Positions 1-9,436 of a DNA stretch of 64,000 nt are shown here, piece by piece; within the stretch, counting starts at the first letter, position 1, and every line of letters begins with the position of its first letter. The position numbers were made by a program, and so were the translations under genes. Under the pieces are notes generated by a model. It was given only the letters and a program-made list of their open reading frames with translations, was not told where the DNA came from and made no database searches. The DNA is from Mastigias papua (taxonomy: Eukaryota; Cnidaria; Scyphozoa; Rhizostomeae; Mastigiidae): the NCBI GenBank assembly GCA_964019165.1, contig OZ025279.1:6559841-6623840 (forward strand), written 5' to 3'.

Positions 1-194
1 TTTGACATTACTGGTCTTAAATGTAGTGCTTGACGTCTTAGGCCAACATTTTCTGAACACTCCGTGCTCTCATCATTACAAAATAGCGGTCTGAAGTATG
101 AGATCACTTATACCGATTTAAATCTGAAGTTTTGAAATGCTATATCTGCAAAAGACATTTCTCTTACTCACGTACCTATGTATCCGTAATCCTT
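1..194. other. Intergenic; weak zinc-finger-like scrap
   Basis: No gene can be supported here. At about 136-180 on the plus strand a short stretch reads KCYICKRHFSYSRTY. It resembles the first half of a C2H2 finger, and the similar CPKCKRRFNYFRSYM finger of the minus-strand exon at 3088-3446. The frame is broken upstream, so at best this is a decayed relative. Confidence 0.2.
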
Positions 195-613
195 GGGGCC
201 ATTCAAAAAGCAGGTACACTCAATATTAATCGATTTTGGACCCCCTCCCTCCTGTACGCTTTCGTACGTTTTCAAGGTATCCATCCCCCAAGCGTACATG
301 CTTCTACGTCACCACCTCCCCCGCCTAAATATTTGAATCTATGACTTATCTCAGTATTTTCAAAGTTCACAAAATTTAATGCATACCGGAGAAATCTCAA
401 ATCTTAAATTCAGGTTTTTCATGAGTTGAATGATATTACGTTTAAAATTTGTACAAGATAGTTGTATCTATCTGGGATGCTTTGCAAGTAATTAGCATTT
501 GAAACTTACTTAGGCGTACGTACGTTTTTTGAAGAGATCCCCATCCCCTTGTACGTTTTCGTACGCTTTTTGGGTACCCCCCTTCAGAGCGTATGTACTT
601 TTTGAATGGCCCC
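195..613. mobile_element. Non-autonomous DNA transposon (MITE-like)
   Basis: The left end GGGGCCATTCAAAAAG and the right end CTTTTTGAATGGCCCC are inverted repeats about 420 bp apart. The flanks share a possible 3-bp duplication, CTT. The interior holds two direct copies of a subterminal block built from TGTACG, TTTCGTACG and AGCGTA words, at about 251-301 and 558-593. No transposase is visible. The superfamily was not assigned from sequence alone. Confidence 0.65.
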
Positions 614-1278
614 CTTACAAAATATTAGTCTTCGAGATTTGTTTCTCGTTAAAGCATGCCACTCATGTGACAGTGCAGTCAGTAGAACTTTCGTTTTATC
701 AAAATTCAAAGATCGAGACGAGATATATCGCCGCCGGTTTGAATTTGGCAAATATTGAAAGTAGCCATCTTATGAATAACTAGTTAATTCAAAATGAGTC
801 AACGTATACAATACAATAAATTAAAACAACCCACAAGAGAGGAAATACACAATACAAACAAGCCTAAATACACTATATCAAACTAAAAAGGAAACTATAA
901 ACAAACCACTGAAAAACTACAAACAACGAACAACTATAAAATACTGAAAGTTACAAACATCTAAAAACAATCAACACTTGAAAAGTAAAACGTATCTACA
1001 AAAGGACATGCCCAAAACAACTACAAAGTGAACGCGTATTGATTTTCATATCTTTGAAGATACTACCAATAAAAATTAAAAGGAATGAGAAAAACCAGCA
1101 TAAAAATAAAGACACACCGAAACAGTGCTAGAAAAACACAAGACTAATTAGGCAAAAGAAAACAAAATTGGGGATGACGGAAGGAGATATAGATTAAATA
1201 ATAAAAACTTAGCAGACTTTTAAAAATACTATCTCTTAAATAAGTTCTTCAATTTACTTTTTCAGTTTAAATTTTGTT
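614..1278. other. AT-rich intergenic, nothing recognised
   Basis: Very A-rich on the plus strand, with many short ACAA/AAAC runs. No open frame, RNA gene or repeat structure was recognised. Confidence 0.5.
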
Positions 1279-1536
1279 CTATCGTCTCCTAAAATTTTCT
1301 TCTCCTGCGTTGGTAATCTTTGTTTTTCTCTTTCTTTTCATTTCAAGCCGTTTCTGCCTGTCTTTCTTCAAATGCTGGTGTTTTATGGCTTTCGTTTTTT
1401 CTTCACATCGTTGATTATGTTTATCACTTATACCCAGAATATCTTCCAAAATACTAAATTTAAGATTTGTAAACTCTTCTGTTGTTTGTGGTGTGTCGTT
1501 TTGTAGATAAGAGATTCTCCAATTAGCATCTGCCAT
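1279..1536 (-). CDS. Hypothetical basic protein or first exon
   Basis: An open frame of 85 residues begins with a true ATG at 1536 (MADANWRISYLQND). The N-terminal half is mixed and mildly acidic. The second half, from about residue 45, is strongly basic and rich in Lys, Arg and Glu (KKDRQKRLEMKRKRKTK), as in a nuclear or nucleic-acid-binding tail or a charged helix. No family was recognised. It lies on the same strand as the zinc-finger exon but 1.5 kb beyond its stop, so it would be a separate gene or a 5' exon of one running toward base 1. A chance ORF cannot be excluded. Confidence 0.35.
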   Translation of the reverse strand: MADANWRISYLQNDTPQTTEEFTNLKFSILEDILGISDKHNQRCEEKTKAIKHQHLKKDRQKRLEMKRKRKTKITNAGEENFRRR

Positions 1537-1649
1537 TGTGAACTTAACGAATATCGCTGTTGTTCACTCGTCAAACTATATTTCTGCATAGAGTTACTAT
1601 AAATTCGAAAGTGAAATTAATCTCCTAAAGTACTAGGGAGACCTAGCTC

Positions 1650-1727
1650 CAGTACGAGTACGAATACGCATGCGAATACGCGTACGAATACGTGTACGAA
1701 TACGCGCACGAATACGCATACAACCAC
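1650..1727. repeat. 12-bp tandem repeat
   Basis: About six imperfect copies of a 12-bp unit close to ACGAATACGCGT, rich in CpG. The surrounding DNA is AT-rich and has few CpGs. Confidence 0.75.
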
Positions 1728-2304
1728 GAATGACCCACCGTGTAGTTCAGAACTGACGAAGGATATAAAAGCATTTGTGTGCCTTTATTCAGAACATACT
1801 AGATAAAACTGAAGTATGAGTGCTAATAGAAGATGAAGCTAGATGATCTTTGGTTAGTTATCCTTAAAGTATTGCATTTGAATTTCGCAATATTCAATAT
1901 AGCTATCAAATAGGATTCTATGACGTATCTTTTGAAAAGTATTTGGTTTTGTGGGTAAAGTTTCAACAACTTTAGCCGCTGTTTTTGAATAATTAGTTGT
2001 CCATACTTTTGAAATTCTCTCCATTTGTCTCCATCCCTGGCTCCGTTTCTTCGATAAGAATGAGTGAAGTTTTCTATGAGAAGTACTCTAATCCAGCAAA
2101 TATAATATTCCTTTTTTCAAATACAAAGCCCCAATGTATACCCAATGTTTCCCATTCGCATACCTTTTGATGACTAGCGCACTTATTTTGGAATTGAAGT
2201 TTAATTCCAAACTCGTTCAGACCAGGAAGAGAATTTTCAGGAAAGTCATCCAGAACGACTGCTCCCAGTACGAGTTCCTACGATGATTCTCGTCAAATGT
2301 GTGC
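1728..2304. other. Intergenic, nothing recognised
   Basis: No coding frame, RNA gene or clear repeat was recognised. Confidence 0.4.
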
Positions 2305-2530
2305 AGATTTCATTTCATTTCATTTTCATAATAAAACTGTGAGGTGGCACTTCAGCCTTACCTGATAGTCAAAGGGCCTCTCTTCTACAGATAAGTAAAT
2401 TATAGATAGAATAATAGTTATATTTACAGTTACAAAACAGCTCTAAAAATATAGATAAAGATAAATACAATGAAAAAAGAATATAATATTAAATGAATCC
2501 AAAACCGATTGAATGCGCAGTTGAAAACTC
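2305..2530 (-). mobile_element. LINE 3' end fragment
   Basis: Read on the minus strand this is a T-rich untranslated-type sequence. It ends in a short run of TGAAA/ATGAA units (plus strand TTTCATTTCATTTTCAT at about 2309-2325), the usual 3' tail of L2/CR1/Jockey-type LINEs. No coding part remains. The call rests on the tail and the general sequence character. Confidence 0.4.
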
Positions 2531-3087
2531 GTACTTGTACTGAACTTAAACCTCCCTATTAATGAATTCTTACCAACGCAAGAAGATTATTTTCGGTCAC
2601 AAGGCGTGGCGTCATGGGGGGAGGAAGCTAAAAAGAGCTCATGTCCATTGAAGTAAACGGACTCAGAGTGACTTCAGGAGGGGCGGATCCAAGGTGACAT
2701 CACAGACGAAGCTGAACTCGTTGCGCGTTCTGTCAACTAATTAAAGTGACTTGCCGTCCAGGGATAATAGCAATTGAAAACCTAAATGTGCATCTATCAG
2801 AATACAAAACTGTACACCTTCTACCCAAGAAAACGACTGAGTGGGAACATCAGAATCGGCATAATGAATAACTATATCAAACTGGAATCTTGATAAAGAA
2901 ACTGTGATAATGAGTTGCGGCAAACCTGTACCAAAAACAACCAACAATTGAAATGGGGCTGTTGAGATGAGTGAAAGATGGGCTGCCTGAAGGTGGGTGA
3001 AGAATCTTTCTGATCTCATTTTGTGTGCATGTATGTTCTTGTGTGAATAGGCTCATACGGATGTGGTACAACGGTAAAACCAATCGC
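2531..3087. other. Intergenic / 3' flank of zinc-finger exon
   Basis: This is the 3' side of the minus-strand zinc-finger exon, so part of it is probably 3' UTR. The open frames in it look like chance. A somewhat GC-richer patch at 2600-2740 was not identified. Confidence 0.4.
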
Positions 3088-3446
3088 TCACTTAACGTGA
3101 ATTTTGCAATGTTTCATAAGCGTGCTCTTCTGAGCAAATCCTTTGCCACATACAGGACATACAAAAGGCCGATCACCAGTATGGGTGCGGATATGGTTTT
3201 CAAGTATAAGTGCTGTCGTGAAAGCTTTAGAACAAAACTGGCACCTGAATGGAGAAACACCTCGATGCACGACCATAGTGTGGCACTGCAAATAAGAGAA
3301 CGAGGTAAACCTGCTGTTACACTCGCTACATTTATATTTCTTGTGATCGTTCACCCTATTGTTCTGGACGATACAAACGTTCATGTGGCGCATATACGAA
3401 CGGAAATAGTTGAAACGTCGTTTGCACTTTGGACACGTCAATGAAT
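3088..3446 (-). CDS. C2H2 zinc-finger protein, C-terminal exon
   Basis: The last exon of a C2H2 zinc-finger protein, probably a DNA-binding nuclear factor. Four fingers follow in order: CPKCKRRF...H-x3-C (a C2HC variant), YKCSECNSRF...H-x4-H, FRCQFCSKAF...HIRTH, and FVCPVCGKGF...HCKIH. A TGDRP linker, close to the classical TGEKP, joins fingers three and four. The frame stops at TGA (3088-3090). At the upstream end a pyrimidine-rich TTTTTCATAG acceptor precedes base 3446, so the exon enters in phase 1 and no start codon is expected here. Upstream exons were not found in the 500 bp shown and may lie beyond. The overlapping plus-strand frame is a shadow. The specific orthologue is unknown. Confidence 0.85.
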
Positions 3447-4070
<624 letters not shown>

Positions 4071-4158
4071 CACACATACATGTACTCAAATAGCTCCAAT
4101 CATAAAGAAATTTTTAAAGAAATAAATAGACCCTCAAGAAAAAATTCCAACTTTTAAA

Positions 4159-4190
4159 ACATTTCGGCACAAGCCTTCATCAGTTCTAAC
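4159..4190 (-). ncRNA. Hammerhead-like core (degenerate)
   Basis: Minus strand: CTGATGA (plus 4177-4183), then a stem II of GGC-TTGT-GCC with one extra A, then GAAA (plus 4162-4165). This is the order of the hammerhead catalytic core. Stem III and the cleavage site are not convincing: the stem I partner would put a G at the cleavage position. It is therefore probably inactive. It lies between two (TA)n arrays and points toward array A. Confidence 0.45.
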
Positions 4191-4202
4191 ATTTCCGGTA
4201 CG

Positions 4203-4303
<101 letters not shown>

Positions 4304-4371
4304 TTCTACAAGTGAAATAAGCCTGACACTCTTCAAAGAAATAGGCATCTGCTTTGCGCTGTATAACTATT

Positions 4372-4414
4372 CATTGCTAACTAGTTTCACCCTTCGGCCT
4401 TCTTCAGAGCAACT
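4372..4414 (-). ncRNA. Hammerhead ribozyme-like motif, dimer type
   Basis: Minus strand: CTGAAGA (plus 4401-4407; the seventh core position is free in hammerheads), an imperfect stem II, then GAAAC (plus 4384-4388). Stem III would be the palindrome ACTAGT (plus 4380-4385), which can only pair between two molecules. It is followed by T at the cleavage position. The bases outside pair as stem I: TCGTTG outward from the core against AGCAAT, giving five Watson-Crick pairs and one GU. Penelope-like elements are known to carry short-stem-III hammerheads of this kind. Activity is inferred, not shown. Confidence 0.5.
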
Positions 4415-4439
4415 CTTCCCTCGTTGAAATTTACACATA

Positions 4440-5717
4440 GCATCAAACAGAGGCAGATGACTTCGAAGTTTAGATGACACATGTGAAATAAGAATTGTGG
4501 GATCACCTGGAGGAAGTAAAACTTAAACATAAACTATTGAGAAGAGTAGGAACACATGAGCAGCAGTTGATTTGCAGACTAGGTAGAGAAATCGCCCAAA
4601 AAAGAAAACACCGTAGCAACACTACTCAGATCAAACTAACGACAAAAACGGAAAAATTATGAGAGATGGAAACTCAAAGAGACGCATGAATAATTGCAAA
4701 GAAAACGAGAACAAGATCAATCGACCGATAAGGAGAAAACCAAGAAATGGCTCAACTTAAATTTATATTCCCATACAGAAGGCTTCGACACAGCAATACA
4801 GGAATAAGAGCTTAACAAAAAAATGCACAATGAAAAGAAGAGAGCAAAATCTACAGAAACGAAATGACATGGATACACGATGCAGGGTATGCGAAAAATG
4901 CGAAGAAACAGTATGCCATCTTGTATGCTCCTGTCCTGAGCTGGCACTATCACCATACTTGGATACAAGACATGGTCAAGTAGCTAGGCCCGCCAAGTGC
5001 TTTTTTGCGGCCCGACAAAAACTGTTAGGAAGCAAAAATAACTTCGTTTATGACATTGTCCTTTCGTTTATGACATTCTCATTTACATTGTCCTTTTCAT
5101 AACAGTTAGTCACTACGTGACTTCATTTTCCAAATATATGTGTTTCAGTGCTTATATACCACTCTGTGTCTTGAGAAAATATTTGGCAACATACTATGCG
5201 GCCCTTGAAAGACTTAGAATTTGTGAATATGGCCCTTGCACTGAAAAGTTTGCCCACCCCTGAGCTAGAATCATATACCAAGAGGTACTGGGCAAAGATA
5301 AACCAGCCTAGAACCCACCTTTAATCACAAAAATAATAACCTAGAAATATGGCGGGATGAGAAAACATATACCATCCACAAAGTAGAAAATACTAAACTT
5401 GACATTGTGATTTGGAGTAGCACTAAGAAACTTTGCCTAATAGTATAAATATGTGTGCCTTTTGGTACCAACCTCCAAACAGCATAAAAAGAGAAGAAAG
5501 ACAATATATGCATCTAATATCTGGTGTCACAACAATACAAAGATTATAAGTTCTCCTTTGTAATAGTCACAGTGGGAGGATTAGGCCTAATACAAAAATC
5601 TCTAAAACAGAATGCAAGAAAACTTGGAGTGGAAGAAGGAAGAATACAGTAACTGAGAGAATAAAGAAGGCTGCTATTTTAGGAACCGTTAAAGTTTGCA
5701 AAACTATCTTTAAGATG
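4440..5717 (+). pseudogene. LINE ORF2 C-terminal relic, interrupted
   Basis: Decayed C-terminal part of a non-LTR retrotransposon polyprotein. Around 4890-4985 it reads RCRVCEKCEETVCHLVCSCPELA and then RHGQVAR, the Cys/His-rich block found after the reverse transcriptase in many invertebrate LINEs. Reading resumes after an insertion at 5263 with IIYQEVLGKDK, then YTIHKVENTKLDIVIW at about 5370, and ends near 5700 with [14 protein letters not shown]. Several frameshifts and stops break it. No catalytic domain remains in the window. The clade is not assigned. Confidence 0.7.
4988..5262 (-). mobile_element. hAT-like MITE inserted in LINE relic
   Basis: Read on the minus strand the element begins CAGGGGTGGGCAAACTTTT, a typical hAT terminus, followed by GGGCC-rich words. 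The other end is too diverged to pair clearly. AGCTAG occurs on both sides (4982-4987 and 5263-5268). Removing the insert restores a continuous LINE reading frame across the junction, which shows the target site directly. Confidence 0.6.
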
Positions 5718-5749
5718 TGACTTCCTGCTCCTGCAGCTGTGCTGTGTGC

Positions 5750-5920
<171 letters not shown>

Positions 5921-6879
5921 GCGTAAAATAAATAAATATTTATATATACAAACATAGATTACTAATTGTTTTACTCAGCTAGTATAAAAGTATACTCTAA
6001 ATCGGAATTAAAAGTGAACTTCATTAATACAAATGGTAGGGACCCCTCTTTCTCCATCTCGATGCTAGTCAAGAACTAAAAAAGAGATTTGCAGAAGTAT
6101 TTTGTTCCCTTTAATTCTAAATTGACAATCTTTATAATTACAAACTGTTTAAAAGCTGTGCTTTTAGCGATATTACTGCAATCTATAATACAATCTTTAT
6201 AAACATATTTTCTAATATCTCCTTTCCATGCTTTCCACCACCAATCAATGCTCTTGCCACCTATAATTTTAAGAAAATAACAATCAGCTCTTTTGGCTTT
6301 CTGCGTGCTAGACCTGTGCTGTTGCTAATTTCGACTGAGAGATGTCTATAAGCGTACTCCACCAGGCAAAAAGCTCTAAAATGCTCTTAAACTCCCCCGC
6401 ACCTACACTTGATCAGAACTTTCAGAACAGAGGCTTTTCCGATTCACTGTTGTACAATTATAGTTGGCAAGAGTGACTGCAATAATCTTTGCACATTAAT
6501 CGGTATCAAATACACCAACTTCCAATGTAACAAATTTTAATATTTTTTCACCGTGGCTTTGTAGATGTTCTCCAAAAATTGAACAACACATAGAAAACCA
6601 CTCAAAACTGGATCTTAGCTTCAATTTTAAAACGAGGAAAAGTTGGTTAGTTTGTATGCCCATAGGAAAGCAGAAAGAGAGGAGACACGAAGAGGTCAGT
6701 AACCCTACAAGATGTACTAAGGTAGGATGTGAAATTTAGTCAACTATTCCCATCTCATTAACATAGCTCAGAGGCGCAAAATCAGCGAATTTCTGTCAGT
6801 GGAATACTGTACATACTTGTGATCATTAACGAGGAAACGAAAGAAATTTATCCAAATAAAACATGAATTTTTTACTCAC
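5921..6879. other. Mostly featureless; one open stretch on minus strand
   Basis: On the minus strand from about 6262 to 6080 an open stretch of roughly 60 codons reads GGKSIDWWWKAWKGDIRKY and onward to a stop. An acceptor-like TTTTCTTAAAATTATAG lies at its start. It may be a decayed retroelement piece or a chance frame, and it does not join in phase with the exon at 6880-6965. Nothing else was recognised. Confidence 0.25.
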
Positions 6880-6965
6880 CCTTTCACAACAATGCTGGAA
6901 TCATCGGCATCCATCAGACTGTGGTGTATAGCAGGCAAGGTTGCATTCTGGGAAACATATTGGCT
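6880..6965 (-). CDS. Candidate 3' exon of the large coiled-coil gene
   Basis: A splice-bounded open stretch. The acceptor TTTATTTAG precedes 6965 and a consensus donor GGGTGAGTAA follows 6880. It is 86 bp, begins in phase 0 and ends in phase 2, and reads SQYVSQNATLPAIHHSLMDA, then DDSSIVVKG. It joins in phase to the 8.3-8.8 kb exon only if that exon ends at the donor-like AAG/GTGTAC at 8335. Composition (Ser, Asp, Gln) resembles the preceding exons. The following exon was not found. It could instead be an alternative or non-coding exon. Confidence 0.4.
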
Positions 6966-7503
6966 CTAAATAAAGGGTTGTATATCTTCCAGTTGCCAAC
7001 CAAACTTTGCTGAAATTCTTCCCAATGAGATGCCGCATGTGTGCATCAATTATTCCCCAGTCAGTATCTCTCAATCATCACCATCTAATTGGTATTTTGC
7101 AACCACTGTCTTTATACCTACATCTTCCAATTATCATCATCCTCCCACTATCTTCATACAAGTATTTTACAATCACCATTTTTCAATCAGCATCTTCATA
7201 TCACCCATTTCTTGTCATTTTCTCCAGTTAAAAACAGTTTTCACAAAAAAAAATTTTATTCTCGCAGTGAAAAATCGCTCAATCCACGTCGCGCAAAAAA
7301 GCACTGAAGCACTAAGGAGACCCAGGAAAACGGATAACGTGGTAAGATAAAAAATTACGCAGATGTGTTATCAACAAGGTTTCAGTTAAAACAAGATGGA
7401 AATAAGATGCTAAGAAACTTTACAAGAGTCCTCAATAGAGATATCTCAGAAGCAGACCTACGAAAATAGCCTTATAGTTTAGTTTCAAAGGGACCAATGG
7501 AGA

Positions 7504-7689
<186 letters not shown>

Positions 7690-8018
7690 TCTGCAAGCAC
7701 CAATAAAGAAATTCACCTACAGCTCTGCACCACATCTCCTTCCAAACAGCATGTAATTCAAAAAAAAGACAGCTCCGAGAGATTTATCTTGAAAACTTTT
7801 CTTATAAAGTAATATCTCACAAAGATTTTACAATCTCAATTGCAAATGAAATCCACACCTTAGTATTCAACAGTAACGTTAAACATGATGTTTGCAATTT
7901 AAAATTCAATAGGTTAATTTGTTTAGCATTTAAATTTTAAAGGTTGTTGACTTTTGGTAATTTACTAAGCTCGTTGTGACAATTCGATTCACACTAACTT
8001 GAAAAACGGCAGTTTATT

Positions 8019-8160
8019 AACTCCCTGTATTAAGGGAGTTTGCAATTCGCGCTCTGGGATATACTGCAATAGGACAATTTCTCAAGGGATGATATCGGGC
8101 GGGACGATTTCGGATAGGATGATTTCATATAAACAGATTTTTGACCAGGACAGCTTCGAC
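8019..8160. repeat. Short hairpin and degenerate GGATGATTTC repeats
   Basis: A perfect 8-bp inverted repeat (AACTCCCT / AGGGAGTT, 8019-8040) is followed by four or five imperfect copies of a unit near AGGATGATTTC at 8069-8160. It looks like mobile-element or minisatellite debris. Confidence 0.4.
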
Positions 8161-8313
8161 AGAACAATGTATGGAAACTCACAAACAGCAGACAACCATG
8201 GGGATCTCGTAGCACTTTTAATGCTAAAATATTGCAATAAGAAGTAACTGCCTATTCGCTGTTAAATTCTATACGATCAAAAACACAAAAACTCATTAGA
8301 CTACTTACCGTGA

Positions 8314-8754
8314 TTAAAGATTCATTAAGTACACCTTAGGATATCTATAAACTGCCTCACCTTCACTCACATTCTGCTTTGAATCTTGACCCGATGACGT
8401 AGAAGGCTCGTTTGACAATACAACCGATGAATTTTTGTTGTCAACTTTCGTAGGAGAGTCTATTCCAGGTGAGGTTCCCAATATTGTTCTATCGTCGTCC
8501 GTCTTCCGCTGCTGCTCTTTTGACGCAGCCTCGCCTTGTATTATCATCTGGTTCATATATTGTGAAATATTGTTTTTCGCAGTCTCCCAGTCGCTCTGAT
8601 TAGATCCAAACTGAGGCTGCACGTGCACGATCGCTGTCGATGTATCACTACCTTCGTCTAGCGCATGTTCCGGATTAACTATAATACTCTGATTGTTAAA
8701 AGGGTCACTTTCTGTTACAACGTGGGCGCCAGATACTTGGTCGTCATCTTGTGT
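8314..8754 (-). CDS. Exon of large coiled-coil gene, acidic Ser-rich tail
   Basis: The acceptor ATGTTACTCCTTCAG precedes 8754 and the exon begins in phase 0 with TQDDDQVSGAHVVTESD. The sequence is hydrophilic, rich in Ser, Asp, Asn and Gln, with no predicted fold. SDWETAKNNISQYMNQMI is the only helix-like part. The 3' boundary is uncertain. An AAG/GTGAGG donor lies at 8361 (phase 1) and an AAG/GTGTAC donor at 8335 (phase 0). Otherwise the frame stops at TAA (8314-8316), five bases before a strong but out-of-frame GTAAGT. The phase-0 start matches the end of the 9170-9436 exon. Confidence 0.6.
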   Translation of the reverse strand, partial: TQDDDQVSGAHVVTESDPFNNQSIIVNPEHALDEGSDTSTAIVHVQPQFGSNQSDWETAKNNISQYMNQMIIQGEAASKEQQRKTDDDRTILGTSPGIDSPTKVDNKNSSVVLSNEPSTSSGQDSKQNVSEGEAVYRYPKVYLMNL

Positions 8755-9169
8755 CTGAAGGAGTAACATGCAGCATATAATAACAGGACAATGAATGTGG
8801 AAAGTAATGCTTAGCAAAGGAGGTTGTTATGACGATAATCAATTGAAAGGAGCTCTTACTATATTCATTTTCAATTAATCATTTTTATACATGGGTGGGT
8901 ATACATAACTGGGAGTACATGATTGGTGCTTTTTGGCATGAAAATCACGAGAATAGCTATTAAAAGGTAGAACCAAGGAAAGATCATTAGAGAGGCGGGA
9001 CTACTAGAGAGACTGGAATATTAAAGAGGGTAGGAAGACGAGAGAGAGCGTGTTCAAGCAGAAACAAAGAAGATCAACAATTCAGTGTTGTACAGAAGTC
9101 ATGTGAGTATAGAAAATTGTCCGAGATTAATAAATTATACAAAGAGTTCACACAATGCATCCACCGTAC

Positions 9170-9436
9170 CTGAAAAGCATTAGTTGCCATTGTTGGACGG
9201 TCATCAGTACTCAAAAATGACCCAGCTCCCGTTCTTAGACTCTGGACCCTTTTTATCCTAATTCTATCTTTCATTTGATACATTTTTTTACCACGTTCGT
9301 ATGTCGTCTTTGCAAACGTTCTTTTCCTCACTCGGCTCCTTGTAGTAGATGGCAAAGAAGATGAAGCACTGACGCTAACACTTGGCGTCGTCGGCTGTGA
9401 TGTGCTGGTAACTTCACTTGAAATGACTGTTACACT
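9170..9436 (-). CDS. Exon of large coiled-coil gene, basic segment
   Basis: A 267-bp exon, phase 0 to phase 0. It is bounded by a pyrimidine-rich acceptor (CTTCTCTTTTTCTAG) and a CAG/GTACGG donor. It starts SVTVISSEVTSTSQPTTPSV, a Ser/Thr-rich stretch, then turns basic (RSRVRKRTFAKTTYERGKK, RIRIKRVQ) and ends TNAFQ. No catalytic or folded domain was recognised. It sits between the 13.9 kb exon and the 8.3 kb exon. The 4.4 kb intron upstream contains the oppositely oriented TspO-like gene. Confidence 0.65.

Noticed and set aside
3025..3444. 139-codon plus-strand ORF
   Set aside because: Antisense shadow of the zinc-finger exon.
5921..6020. CTGAGTAAAAC near array C as another hammerhead
   Set aside because: The core is too short and stem II is missing.
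7007..7350. Three overlapping plus-strand ORFs rich in Ser, His and Pro
   Set aside because: Translation of a degenerate CATC/ATCA-rich tract with no coding evidence.
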